64,000 nt of DNA. Origin: Oscarella lobularis. Lineage: Eukaryota; Porifera; Homoscleromorpha; Homosclerophorida; Oscarellidae. The stretch covers positions 3,100,001 through 3,164,000 of the forward strand of contig NC_089177.1 of assembly GCF_947507565.1 (NCBI RefSeq), given 5' to 3'. A program made the translations under genes and the position numbers. Shown piece by piece: positions 38,904-50,312 of the stretch. The notes below the pieces were generated by a model. It saw only the letters and a program-made list of their open reading frames with translations. It was not told the origin of the DNA and did not search any database. How positions within the stretch are numbered: position 1 is the first letter of the stretch; every line of letters starts with the position of its first letter.

Positions 38904-41051
38904 ATGGCTCAAGCGAAGGGATTTCGTGTCGTCTCGGACAAGGCGACGTCTCAAAACGTCGTCCTAATGCGCATATCACCCAAAATGGATCTAATCGCGC
39001 TGGGATTCGAAACGGGCGACGTATCTCTCCACCGTCTCGCCTGGCATCGCGTCTGGATGCATACGAGTCACAAGAACGGCGAGCCGAACCGCGAATCGCC
39101 GCCGCCGAAGCCGGGCGCAATCGCTTGGCGTCCCGACGGCCGATCGCTCGCAATCGGCTGGAACGACGGCAACGTGACGCAGCACGACATCGAAACGGGT
39201 CATCGTCGAAAAGAAAAAACGACGAAATTCGATTCGCCGATCGTCTACATGAACTGGCAGCGCCATCGCGTGTCGAACGAAACGCGGTCGCTCTATCGCA
39301 CCGACGAACCGACCTCCCTACTCGATCTCCCGCCCCTCGAAGCCGAAGACGATTCAAAAACGAACGAAGACGACGACGACGACGACGACGATCGAAGCGT
39401 CGACGACGATCCCAGCGTTCTCGTCGTTCTCGAAGAGGCGGGAAAATTCAGCTTTTCGTTCATGGGCGAATTCGTTTTCTGTTCCCTATTCGCTTCGAAT
39501 CCGCTCTGCGGTGCCGTCTCGGCGGACGGACGTCACTTGACGATCGTCGGAGTCGAAGATTCTCGTCTCTCCGTCGGTCGATACCGAAGCGATCTGATCG
39601 GTTCGCGTGGCGCCGAGCTCGCTCATCTGACTGTACAATATAAGAATATAGGACGTCTTCTGGCCTATATGGAATCGAGCATTGGAGCCATGCACGACGC
39701 TTGGGATAACATTCTCGTGCAGCTCGACGGCAAGCTCGGCAAGTTTGCCGACTCCCTGTCGCCGCCGAAGACGTTCCAAGGCGAATTTCTGTCTCTTCTC
39801 ACCCGCGGCGTGATGAGTCTCGAACTCCAGTCATTTCTTTTGAACGATCTCACGGAACGATCGCTGAAGAAATTCGGCACTTCTATACAGACGTCCTACA
39901 CGTCGATACTCAAATTGGCGTTGGGGAACTTGACCGTCGCCGGACAGCAGATGATCGCTCAATTGAGCCATCTCCTCGGGATGGCGCGCTGGTACGAGCA
40001 GTTTGGCGTCCTCGGCTTGGCCGATAATCTCGTCAACGCGTGCCTGCATCGAGCGGGATCGCTCATGTTGAAAATCGAAGAATTGAATCACGTCATCAAG
40101 ACGAGCGTTCGAAATTTGGATTCGTTTTTCAAGCTTCTCTACAAGGCCTTTCTTCAACTGCAGGATGTGCCCACGCAGAGGGTCGTCGAAGTGCTCAATT
40201 TCAGCGATATGGACGTTCTACACGTCGCCGATTTTCTCACCGAGGAACTCAAATCCGAGGGATCTCTCAAACTCGAGAGAGTCGGTCAATATTTGCAAAA
40301 TAGCGACCTGGTGAAACGTATCGATATTCCGTCGGCGGCGTCGCGTGGGATGGCCGTCGGCTGGACGGACTTTATGAAGGGCAAAGGCAAGGACGTTTTC
40401 TTTCAGGATCTTCCCGGAAAGTCGCTTGTTCAGTGTCTGTCTGCGTTGCGCGGAGGCATCGATATCATGTTCAAGGAAGTTGGTCGTGTTGTGAACGGGT
40501 CGGTGCACTCGATTGGCGTGCACGACATTTGCGACGTTCGCGGGATTGAGCCGTGCGTTTCCGTGCTAGTGACCGACTCGACGGAGGAGTTAGCAGTCAT
40601 TGAACCGGGCGGAGAAAGAGTGCTACTTATTCGCCGCAAAGACAGCGGTGAGGGATCTGGGTTGAGGTTTGCTCGACTTGACGTTGGGGATCGGAAAGTT
40701 AGTCGCGTTTCTTTCTACGGCAGCAAAGGTTTGGGCTTGATTTTTGACGGCAAAGAGGAGAGACGTAGACAAGATTTTGGCTTGCTGTCATTGGATGGGA
40801 TTGAGACGACAGGACGCGTCGAAAGCGGATGCACCGAGAGCGACGCCATCGACGTTAGTGCAAATGTTGGACAACTGCATCAGTTGCCTCGATTTGAATC
40901 GGCTACGAGACTGTGTCTCGGCGTGGAAAGAGGCGTGGCTGCCGTGTTCTCACGCAAGGACCGACGAGTGGTCGTACTAGATTTAGAAGTTGAGCTCTCG
41001 AGCTCCGACGAGGACGAAGACGACGAGGACAAAGACGATGACGAAAGATGA
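38904..41051 (+). CDS. ANAPC4: Anaphase-promoting complex subunit 4, intronless
   Basis: APC4 is a scaffold subunit of the APC/C ubiquitin ligase. It is encoded by a single exon of 715 residues (human 808). The N-terminal WD40 part shows MDLIALGFETGDVSLHRLAW (human RDLIALANTAGEVLLHRLAS) and GAIAWRPDGRSLAIGW (human CLAWRPDGKLLAFAL). An Asp-rich insert lies near residue 155. The helical long domain gives EFLSLLTRGVMSLELQSFLL, ERSLKKFGTSIQTSYTSILK and VADFLTEELKSEGS, then LERVGQYLQ (human FNVERVGQYLKDED). The C-terminus is acidic (SSSDEDEDDEDKDDDER), like human. It has no introns although most neighbours have many. Confidence 0.92.
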   Translation: MAQAKGFRVVSDKATSQNVVLMRISPKMDLIALGFETGDVSLHRLAWHRVWMHTSHKNGEPNRESPPPKPGAIAWRPDGRSLAIGWNDGNVTQHDIETGHRRKEKTTKFDSPIVYMNWQRHRVSNETRSLYRTDEPTSLLDLPPLEAEDDSKTNEDDDDDDDDRSVDDDPSVLVVLEEAGKFSFSFMGEFVFCSLFASNPLCGAVSADGRHLTIVGVEDSRLSVGRYRSDLIGSRGAELAHLTVQYKNIGRLLAYMESSIGAMHDAWDNILVQLDGKLGKFADSLSPPKTFQGEFLSLLTRGVMSLELQSFLLNDLTERSLKKFGTSIQTSYTSILKLALGNLTVAGQQMIAQLSHLLGMARWYEQFGVLGLADNLVNACLHRAGSLMLKIEELNHVIKTSVRNLDSFFKLLYKAFLQLQDVPTQRVVEVLNFSDMDVLHVADFLTEELKSEGSLKLERVGQYLQNSDLVKRIDIPSAASRGMAVGWTDFMKGKGKDVFFQDLPGKSLVQCLSALRGGIDIMFKEVGRVVNGSVHSIGVHDICDVRGIEPCVSVLVTDSTEELAVIEPGGERVLLIRRKDSGEGSGLRFARLDVGDRKVSRVSFYGSKGLGLIFDGKEERRRQDFGLLSLDGIETTGRVESGCTESDAIDVSANVGQLHQLPRFESATRLCLGVERGVAAVFSRKDRRVVVLDLEVELSSSDEDEDDEDKDDDER

Positions 41052-41148
41052 GAACGAGCACGTGTACAATGAATGAACTTTTTACTCTTCACATATACAC
41101 ACACGCGTACACACACTACACAGCAATCAACAGTCTTCAATCGACGCT

Positions 41149-41705
41149 CTATGCTGCCTTTGGTGCCGGCTTGCTCGACAGACCCGAAATGGGGTTGGCG
41201 AGTTGAGCTCTCATTTTCTCCTCAGTTGCTGCCTGCCACTCTGGGTTGAGTGTGTGAGGCTTCGTCGGTCCCACTGTGAAATATTGAATATATTATCAGA
41301 TTTTATTCTCGTTTCCCTTGGCAACTCTCACCTGTTAGTCGCAGGAGGGAGAAAAAAGCTATGCCTGCAGCCACTCCCAGCGTCACGCCGCCTAAAACTT
41401 TCTTCCATTCGCCCGTCGGCGCTTTCATTTCGGCGAACGTTTGAGGAAACGAGGCGCGGTAGACTACGAAATCGTCCATAAGATCGTTGTCGATAATCGA
41501 TTTGCATCGACTTACGGGTTATTTTTTCTTCCTTTGTTAGATTTTTCCACGCACCCTTCGCCTTTTCGCGCAGAGCCTTCAATTCGGCGCTTTCTGACAC
41601 GGCAGCGTCGATCGGCCGAAGGGGCGCCGGTTCGGTGAGCGACGCTCGCGCATTGCGAAGAGACGCGGAGATCCCAAATCGACGTCGAGAGGCAAAGCGA
41701 AACAT
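41149..41705 (-). CDS. COX4I1: Cytochrome c oxidase subunit 4
   Basis: This is a nuclear-encoded regulatory subunit of complex IV with one inner-membrane helix. Three exons are used; exon 1 is 41516-41705. The start MFRFASRRRFGISASLRNAR is a mitochondrial presequence. Conserved blocks are LKALREKAKGAWKNLTKEEK (human ALKEKEKASWSSLSMDEK), then ITLYRASFPQTFAEM across the splice (human VELYRIKFKESFAEM), EWKKVLGGVTLGVAAGIAFF (the membrane helix) and LNPEWQAATEEKMRAQLANP then ISGLSSK (human QTKRMLDMKVNPIQGLASK). I chose the ATG at 41705 because the frame upstream is not conserved and the presequence begins there. The start is 83 bp from the divergent NEK11 start. Confidence 0.92.
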
Positions 41706-41788
41706 TCGTAACGGTGAGAAAAACGGCAAAATGACGATCACGTAAACGAGAGTTCGTAAGCCCCGTATTCTCCTTTTAGATGGTGTAG

Positions 41789-44608
41789 ATGCCACTGCCT
41801 AAGAAGCTTCCGGCGTCGGCACGCAGCGACGCGCCGCCTTCGCGTCGCATCGTTGCGGATCGCTATCGCGTCGAACGTCGCCTTGGAAGCGGAAACTTCG
41901 GCACGGCGCATCTCGTTGTCGATTTGCAAGCGGGCGGCGACCTGTGAGGAGACAACGACGCTTGCGAGACAATTTCCACGTGTTTTTTCTAGCAAAGTTC
42001 TAAAAGAGATCCCTTTCGAAGAAGTTCAAGCGGGAGAAACGGTCGCAGCGGCGCGAGAGGCGAAGTTATTGTCGAAAGTAGCCAAGAGATATAGAGAATC
42101 GTTTCATTCTACAGTAATCTGTTGGCAGCTCGATCATCCACATATCGTCAAGTTTCACGATAGCTTCCTCGACGGTGAATACTTCTACATTGTGACCGAG
42201 TACTGTGAGGTAAACAGGTAGCCAGGGAAGTGATGTTTCCGTAGAGCCCCTTTGTCACGCTATACATTGTATTTTAATTAATTAATTAATTAATTAATTA
42301 ATTAATTGCTTCCGTTTCGCTATCATCACTTGTTCCCTCAGGGTGGGGATCTTGATGGAAAGATTAAGAAGTGGAGAGAGAGCGGAAAGGAGTTTGACGA
42401 CAAATTGATATTGGCTTGGTTTATTCAGCTTGTCATGGCCGTTCAGTATCTTCACGACAGGTAGGGCTACTGTACGTCGATTTGAATAGTTGGATATTTT
42501 ATATTCAGGAGAGTTCTTCATCGAGATTTGAAGACAAGGTGATCTGCTCTTAGGGCATTCATTGTTCTGTTGTGCAATTAATTGCTTTCTTTAGGAATAT
42601 TTTTCTTAAAAATAACGTTATTAAATTGGGTAGGAAATTTCAAGAATTTAATTAAGGTTTTTGCGCACGTTTTTTATATGTAAAAGGTGATTTTGGAATA
42701 TCTCGAATTTTATTGGGTTCAACGGAAATGGCAACGACTTTCGCCGGCACTCCTTACTACATGAGCCCAGAAGTACTCAAGCACGAGATGTATAATTCAA
42801 AATCGGATATCTGGTGCGAGAGAAGCCCATATAGCGTTTGGTGCACAATGACAAATCACGTTTTCAGGTCTTTGGGAGTCGTTTTGTACGAATTGTGTTG
42901 TCTCAAACACGCTTTTGGTGGAAAGAGTCTCATGGACGTAATGAATAGCATTGTGTACGGCCGACCTCCCGCATTGCCACCGCGATGTCATCCTAGCCTC
43001 AACAAGCTATTTTCATCGTAAGAGATAACAGTAGTTAGAATATGAGATACGTTGAAAATTCCTATCAAGGATGCTCGAAAAGGATCCTCAGTTAAGACCA
43101 GGGGCTGTTGAGATTTTGAGAGACAAATACATCAGTGCCCACATGCAGGTGGGTAGTAGAGAGAATTTCTAAATCGTAATGCCTTCAGACTTACTTTTCT
43201 TCAGTCATTACTTTTTGAAATGGCTGGCGATAGCGTATCCGAGGCTAAGGCTGATAAGGACGCGAAGGAAATTGCTTCTGCTTTGTAAGTCGCGGCACAG
43301 TGAATAAGTAGGCGTGGGCGAGTTTTTCCCTCAAGGGGGCCTCCGAAAAGAAGGAAGAAAAGTAAAACTGGTGAGCCTAAAGTGAAATCGCCGCCGCCGC
43401 CACCTCGATCCATGACTCCAAGGTAAGACTGTTTTCTAATGCTGGCGCTCGCATAATCGCGTGTCTCTTGTTTAGGGAGAGGTCATTGGCAAAGAAGAAG
43501 CAAAAAGCCGACGAAGAAGCGGCGAAACGAAAGTGGCCACTAATTCAAGGCTTGCCTTATTTCGTGTCTAAGTGTTTGTGGCTGTGTAGAGATCTTGCAA
43601 AACAGATTCTGATAGAAAATCAAAGAAGATATTCAGCAAGCAAAAAAGCTGCAGTAAGCGTTTGATTGGTGCTAGACAACTCTGATGCTATATGTAGTGC
43701 GTGTTATAGTACGTTCCTCCGTGGGTAAAAGAAAATCCCGATGTCTTCAGTGATGCTGACTTCTCTGTTACTCCTTTGCCCGACTCTCTGGGAGAAACGG
43801 CAACTCGGGCATCGGCTGCGTCAGAGATGTCTGCCTCATCGGAATTAGCTGCAACCGAAGTTTCTCCTTCATCGAGCGGATCCAAGACATCGCCAAGAGT
43901 AGCATGGCAAGGTACCGCGTAAACAGCGCGAAGTGACATATTTTCTAATTGTTCTGTTAGAAATTCCTGAAGATCCTTTGGAAGCTGAAACATATTACAC
44001 GCAAGTAAGAGAAAGAAATCAGATAGATGACGTGGGCAATGCATTTTCATTTTCGCTCTTGTTAGAGAGACAGCTTTGAAGTTGCTAGTGAATCTGATGT
44101 AGGCAGATCAACGTCAATTGGAAACAGACCTTTCTAATCGTTTCTTAGGAAGAGGAAGACGAATATTTTGCTTTGGTTGACTGTCTTCAAGACGCGCTCA
44201 ATTTGAGCGAAAGGGGTGAGATCATTTCTTCTCGTTCTAAGTAATATCTACGTCTAATCTTTAAAGATTGTAAGTCGCCAACGCTGCCTGAAGAAGAGGA
44301 GTCGATCATTCCAACAAGTCAGGAACAGAAGATGGAAAAAATGAAAGCGTATAAGAGAAAGAATACGTCTGTCTTTTTCATTTGCTCACACTGTCCTTCC
44401 ACTAGTGATGCGAAAAAGTTGCTTGGTGAAGAGCAATTTCAGAAAGTGTATAAGTTTCTACGCGTCGCTCGTTGTGGCGATGCGCAGGCTGGCAAAGCGC
44501 CGATAACTGATGAGCGATTCATTCAGAGTGAGTTGAGTAGGATATGTAAGGAACCGAGAAATTGTTTTCTCGTCGATCAACTGATTTTTATGGAAATGAT
44601 TAAATAGC
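41789..44608 (+). CDS. NEK11: NIMA-related serine/threonine kinase 11
   Basis: NEK11 acts in the G2/M DNA-damage checkpoint. The kinase domain is complete across several exons: glycine loop LGSGNFGTAHLV, the KVLKEI lysine, LDHPHIVKFHDSFLDGEYFY, TEYCEGGDLDGKI, VLHRDLKT, FLKNNVIKLGDFGISR and the activation segment FAGTPYYMSPEVLKHEMYNS. The choice of NEK11 over other NEKs rests on those blocks (human SRLLMGSCDLATTLTGTPHYM) and on the C-terminal tail. The tail keeps EIPEDPLEAE, an acidic SDEEEDEY stretch and LGEEQFQKVYKFLRVAR..LVDQLIFME (human LGTEVFEEVYNYLKRAR..VDQLLYFEE). I end it at the stop near 44608. Two further in-phase exon-like pieces lie at 44633-44680 and 44801-44920 and might provide another C-terminus. 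Confidence 0.88.
42274..42307. repeat. (TTAA)n simple repeat in NEK11 intron
   Basis: A run of about eight TTAA units fills much of the third NEK11 intron. It is the longest simple TTAA run in the window. Confidence 0.85.
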
Positions 44609-44715
44609 TCCAGTAGTTCCTTTAGTTTACAGGATGGAATTGTTACGATGCGGCTGAAAGTGAAGAGACGTTGTGCACAGGTAAGATTAGGAATAATTCA
44701 ATCACATATAAAGTG

Positions 44716-44788
44716 GCAGATTTTTGGAAATTCAGTCAGTCTCCTGGCGTTCATACGCTTTCGGGAGATTGACGTCATAATAATCTGC
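44716..44788 (-). promoter_or_regulatory. SECIS element, form 2, in the SEPHS2 3' UTR
   Basis: Read on the minus strand, the parts are in canonical order. Helix I is GCAGATT with AATCTGC (7 bp). The 5' quartet strand is ATGA (44775-44778) and the 3' strand TGAA (44731-44734). Helix II is GTCAATCTCC against GGAGACTGAC (one mismatch). The apical bulge has the unpaired A residues (CGAAA), and an extra mini-stem GCGT-ATGA-ACGC makes it form 2. It lies about 145 nt after the SEPHS2 stop codon, where an animal SECIS is expected. Confidence 0.88.
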
Positions 44789-44932
44789 TGTTCCTTTTAG
44801 GGCAAGCCAACAGATGAGCTGCTCAAATCTCTTGTTGGCTCGCCTTTCAAAGAACGTTCACTCTCCTACAGACGTCTACTAGAGACGACGGACAAAAAAA
44901 ACACACAAATCCACGATTGAACACGCCTTTCT

Positions 44933-46957
44933 CTATGCTTCAATCACTCGAGCATCATCTGCTATCTTGGCAGTATGATTTCCTAAAGCAATTATAAGAA
45001 AATTGTCAAGTTTTCAGCACTTTTTACCTGAGGTAACGTCTCCAATTATCCAGCCAGGCATACCTTCTAATTCCTAAAATTCTGGAGTACAATAGATATT
45101 GCATGAAGTTAAAAAAATGACCTCGATTTCTTGGCAAAATGCTCCAGCCTTTTCCTTAGGAAGAACAATCAGTAACCCCCCTGAAGATACAATTGAAATT
45201 GGAGCAGACAGAGCTATTCTAAAGTCTGACCAGAAGTCTCAGCCGAAAACCCTTCGTGCAGCTTGAAGTCGAATATTTTCTTGGCAGCAATCTTAGCAGT
45301 ATCAGACATCCCCGCAATAACTACACCGTCGCCTCTTGCGCGCCGCCGTGTGATTTTATTTAACTGACTCACTGGGAAGCGAATGAATGATGAAGTCAAC
45401 GGACTCCTTTTGACATTTGGCAAGATTTTGTGCATGGCCAAGCAAGCCGAATCCAGTCACGTCAGTCGCCCCGTGCGCGCCTAAACGCACAATTTTCGTA
45501 TGTGCTGTGGCCTATCTGAACTAAAGTACCGTATTTTCTCATTAGTGTTGCTCCAATTCTATTCAATCGCGACATGCTAGCACTCGCACTCTCGTACGCC
45601 TTTCGAACTGAGTGCAGGCTTGTACGACTGCAAGGTTAGCCTACAAGTACGAGTACCTCCTTCTTTCGTTATGACATCCGCGATCTTTTGATACGTTTCA
45701 GACTACAAAAAAAAAAAGAGAGCTGAACGCAGATACAGTTCGTGACATCTGACGTCACTACTACTTGTTCTATCCACTGGTGGGCATTGACTGCAATCTG
45801 CGTTCCAAGTGCTTTTGTCAGGACCAAAACGTCTCCAGGAACGGCGTTGTACGGCCTAAAAGGTGAGCTGAATTTCCGTTGGGGGGTCCTACTCCCTATT
45901 TACATGATGTATTCGTTCTTTGCACACACGCTCGATGCAACCCCTCCTATGATGAACCACGGATTCAATACACTTTGACCACCGTTTACACTAGTCCCGG
46001 CCTCTTCGGCGCAATCTAAATATTCCAAGCATGCATCCAGTGGTGCTGCCGCTGGCTGTGAGGATATGATCAAACCTCTGAATCCCTCCATCATCAACGG
46101 TGTAACAACGTCCCTTTCAGGCTTACTCAGATCAGTACTGATACCTAGACCCGCACGTTAGGAGTACTTCTCAGTTTCTAAGTTTTTCTGTACCAAGCAA
46201 CATGAGCAGGTTGTCACAATCGGTTACGCCCATTGCGTATAAGTCGCTTAGCACGTTTGCACAGGCTATTCTTCCCTATGACAAACAAGCTAGGAAATCG
46301 GTCCACGTTTATTAATCAATACCTGATCATACGGATCGTCGACAAGAGGATAAAAGCTAGTGCAAATTCCCAGCTACACTTGTTTTGCACTATGATATAT
46401 TATCTCACAAATCGGTAGTTTGGACAAGCGAGATTCCTTCGTGTCTGGTCGGTATGACACAGCAGTCGAGCCCAGCCCCAAGCGACTCCCCATCAGAGAT
46501 ATTGAGACTTGACCCGAGACCTAAACAATCAACGTTGCTTCAAAAGCAGTCCTAGTATTAGGCGAATTACCAGCGAGAAGTTTGAGCAGCTGAGACAGAC
46601 AGAGGCAGAGAAAGAGAGAGATGCATAAAGCCTTAGACACGGGAAAAGTAACGTACCTCTTCTTGAGGAACTTTACACCCTAGGTAGAAACAGAACTGAG
46701 CTAAAGGATGCAGGCCAAGCGAACTTTGTACCTCATCCTTTCAGCTTTCAGGTAAGATGAAGGGCAGGACATAAACACACGCAGGCGTAGGAAATCTTGA
46801 GCAGCTTACCTTTGTGAACCGAGTTAGCCGAAAGTCGGCTCTCAATCCATGCCGAACGGGATCAAAGGGAGCTCTCTGTTAGTAATACAACTACAGAGCT
46901 GCTTATGCAAAACTGGACAGGCGATACCTCGGTCTTTTGGCGTTTTTTCTCCGACAT
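44933..46957 (-). CDS. SEPHS2: Selenophosphate synthetase 2 (selenoprotein, TGA-encoded Sec)
   Basis: SEPHS2 makes monoselenophosphate from selenide and ATP for selenocysteine synthesis and is itself a selenoprotein. The first exons are 46928-46957, 46810-46875, 46732-46744 (13 nt) and 46657-46679. They read [29 protein letters not shown], where U is the TGA at 46733-46735. This is the active-site position (human GMKGUGCKVPQE). Later blocks are [77 protein letters not shown] and PGWIIGDV. The end is RVIEA and the stop is at 44933-44935. Skipping the microexon would shift the frame. The SECIS at 44716-44788 supports readthrough of the TGA. Confidence 0.93.
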
Positions 46958-47099
46958 GTACAAAATCTAATCCGGGACACCTATCTACGCCGAGAAAACT
47001 TCTCAGGTTTGGTTTTCGCTGGTAGATGTAAGCGCTCTTGCGTGCTAAGATGCTCTACACATAGACAAAAGGTTGCAGAAGCGAAGTAACACGTCAGCT

Positions 47100-48588
47100 T
47101 TAGCACCAGCCCGGAGACCAAGTCCCGTTGAAATTTTTCGGATCCGCTTTTGACGTGGGAGGATGAAGCGTCGACAAATCGTGCACGTACGTTTTCATAA
47201 TTTCCGCCAAACGCGACTTCATCATGGCCAACGCTTCGGGATTCGATTCGGCAAGATTGAAGTGCTCCGTGGGATCCGCATCCAAATCGAACAAATACGT
47301 GCCTTTAGCAGCAGAGACTCCGACTCCATACGACGCATTCGCCGGCGGAATCCATCCGCTCGGCGTTCCGGGCTCGCCCGTTATGAGTTTCCACTTCTCA
47401 AAACGAATAGCAGCCACGGGAATGTTCGTATCAATGTTATACACGAACGTCTGTCGCGGCGACGGCGCTCCAGTCGACACCGTACTCCAGACGTTCATTC
47501 CGTCAATATTTCCAACATCGGTCTTTATATCGGCGGCAGCCAATAACGTGGGATACCAATCGACGGAGTGAATCATCCCGTTATTGACGTAGCCGGTTTT
47601 TTGGAGCATCGTTCCGTGTATGAACGCCGATCCTCGCGTGCCCCCTTCCCACACGGTGTGTTTGCTGCCTCGCAGCGGATAGTTGTTTGCGCCGACGGTG
47701 ACCGGCCCCCCGTTGTCCGTGGTGAACACCATCAACGTGTCGTTCCACATGGAGCGATTTTTGAGTGCGTTCGTCACGTTGCCAATTGCCTCGTCCATAG
47801 CCGTGACCATTGCGGAGAAAACGCGTCGCTTTTTGTCTTTCACGTGAGCGTACATGTCCACGAAACGCTGCGGCGCTTCGAGCGGTTCGTGTACGGCTTG
47901 AAAGGGTAGGTAGAGATAGAGCGGTTGACTCGGGTCGTGTTCGGAGACAATGCGCTCGGCTTCGGCACTGAACGCGTACGTTGAATACACCCCGGTCATG
48001 TTGGACACTACTGCCGTATTGCGACGGAAATCGAGCCCATCGTCGCGCCTGTGTGTATAGTAGTCCTCTGCACCGACGTAGTAGCCAAAGTGGCTGTCGA
48101 ATCCGCGATGTAAAGGTGTATAGGATAGGTTGCAGAAGCCCAAGTGCCATTTTCCGACAATGTGTGTTGCATAGCCCGCCGTCTTGAGATGATCGGCAAT
48201 AGTAGTGATGTTCAGGGGTAGTCCATATGGCTGGTTAGGTCGAACGACCGAGTGCTGGAGTCCAGTGTGTATTGGAAATCGACCCGACATAAAGGTGCTG
48301 CGCGTCGGAGAGCAGAGCGGCTGAACGTACGATCGATTGAGTATGACCCCTATAAAGAAAAAAAGCATATTTTTGTCTTGTCTCCAGATTTCTGGCTGAA
48401 AAGAGCGTTCTGCCTTCTTTTGCTAACTGATCGAGGTTTGGAGTTTTGATTTCGCTGCCGTGGAAGCCCACATCATTCCATCCCAAGTCGTCGGCTGCAA
48501 CAAAGAGAATGTGAGGCTTGGATATTGCTCTCGACGGCACCGCGATAATCAAAAGAGCAAGTATAATAATTCCAGTAGGGCAAGCCAT
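47100..48588 (-). CDS. ARSB: Arylsulfatase B (N-acetylgalactosamine-4-sulfatase)
   Basis: This is a lysosomal sulfatase that removes 4-sulfate from dermatan and chondroitin sulfate. Two exons are used; the second runs from about 48350 to the stop at 47100. The start [20 protein letters not shown] is a signal peptide. Active-site features are [20 protein letters not shown] (metal ligands) and [12 protein letters not shown], whose Cys becomes formylglycine. [32 protein letters not shown] and [15 protein letters not shown] follow human order. Several N-glycosylation sequons are visible. The intron begins with GC (GAAG|GCAGAA), and splicing it gives [20 protein letters not shown] (human [20 protein letters not shown]). 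The same frame is open to an ATG at 48639, but 48588 starts directly at the signal peptide. Confidence 0.9.
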
Positions 48589-48710
48589 GTCGAGTGACGC
48601 TTGGCTTGCAAACTGCAGTGAGTACACCAACGAAGGCAAAGAGTAACGTCACGAGAGGAGAGGAGCGCGTTCACGTGACGTGCGTGAGTATGATACTAAG
48701 TGCAACCGCT

Positions 48711-50249
48711 CTACATTTTTGACTGAAATTCTATGAGTCCGTAAAGCTGATCAGCGAGCTTTTGTCTTCCCACAACGCCAAGTGCTTGATATGCCAGTCG
48801 TGTTGCTTCTTGAGCACAGCCCCAGTGAAAAGTGAGTCCTTTGCTGCCATGTCCATAGTTGTGAACAACCTAAAGATAGAAAAAAACGCTTTTACTTGGT
48901 GCAAAAAAATCATGACATGCGCGTCACCTGTATTGAGCCATTTTTATAGGAAACGGCCTCAATCTCAACACGTGTTCCTGATCGACGCCCTGGCCTCAGA
49001 CCCACCCATTCGTCGACTATGCGCGCTTTCTGCGGCAAAAAATTGATCAAAATTAATTTAAATCACCGGAGAATGTACCTTGAGGCTTGGTTCCAGCTCA
49101 TAGCACATATCCAGAATCATTTTTCGGTCATCTGGATTAACTGTTCGATCCCAGTTTCCCGGCTGCAACGTCGATCCAATAGCAACGTAATCAACACTAT
49201 TCAAACAGTCACTCTTGCCACATTCAGCCCTTCAAACACTCACCATGGTACGACGTATGCCTTCTTCTGATGTTTTCCGTTGTAGATAATAAACTGCTTA
49301 ATCCAAGGAGCCTCCATCTAGAACTCAGTCTTATTCGAATGTGAAGTACACTATACAGTATTTCAAACCTTGATAATCTGACCTCTTACTGGCTCAACTT
49401 CATTATCACTACACAATGAAATTGCTCCAAGTCCGCTACAATTTATCACGACATCAAATTGGCCAACAAACTACAAAAGTAGATAAACAAGGCACCTGTC
49501 ATACGTGTCTCTCTACCTGGCTAAAGGACTCCACTTTCTGCTTGTGAATTTTTATTTCAAGACGCTTGACACTGCAAAATGAAATCTGAGTCTAACTAAT
49601 TTGGGGAATGAGTCCACTTACCAATCAAAAAGCCATTGGCAATATCGATTTCCTTGAATCATCATTGCCAAGTAGACAAATCCGGCGGCATCACTAGAAA
49701 GATAACGTCAATCATCTATCTAGCTATTAGCAGTTGACATTGCAGCACAAACCTTGGAAACCCCCTTTTCTTGATTTCGTTTCGGGTCAAAAACGAAAAA
49801 CCAGGAATCCTGTCTTTCCAAATAGGATCCTCCTGCACATTTATTTAAATACAAGCATTTATTCTAACTAATGAACAAACCTGTCCCAAGTCCTGAGATA
49901 CTAATCGAAAACCCGAAAATTCGGAAATTCCGATCAACCCGTGAATGGGCTTCCGCATCAGAAACCGCAGCCAATCATACGTCGCGAACGCCCAACTTGG
50001 AATTTGAAATTTTTTGATTGAAATTTCGAGTCGGCGCTTGTTATAAAATGCTCACTCCGTTTCGCGTCCGCTGTCCGGCAACGGATGCCACAGTCCTGCG
50101 GCGCCGTCGCTCGTGTTATGCGGCGAAAAAGTCTCGGCGAAAACTTCCACGGTCGCCGGAACGCCGTCGAGACGCAGGCTCGTCGCCAAGTGCAGCGACG
50201 ACGAGAGGCCCATGATTCCGGCACCAACGACGGCAATTCGACGATTCAT
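48711..50249 (-). CDS. DDO: D-aspartate / D-amino-acid oxidase family flavoenzyme
   Basis: This FAD oxidase deaminates D-amino acids in peroxisomes. The first exon begins [20 protein letters not shown], the Rossmann FAD motif GxGxxG, then [11 protein letters not shown] (human DDO TSDVAAGMLIP). Other blocks are VNCSGLG-like LGAISL and [12 protein letters not shown] near 49430, [10 protein letters not shown] near 49300 and the C-terminal [20 protein letters not shown] (human HYGHGSGGISVHWGTALEAA). The protein ends SKM, a peroxisomal PTS1-like tripeptide. I cannot tell DDO from DAO by eye; DDO is the slightly better match at the N-terminus. The residue upstream of the ATG is a GTG codon, so 50249 is the start. 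It is divergent from ANKRD60 by 63 bp. Confidence 0.83.
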
Positions 50250-50312
50250 CACGTGCCTTTACCCTTCGCTTCGCTTCACCTACCTAGCGCGCTTTGCCGT
50301 AGCAACAACAAG

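Noticed and set aside
46733-46735. Premature stop making SEPHS2 a pseudogene
   Set aside because: The TGA is at the known selenocysteine position, and a SECIS element is present downstream.
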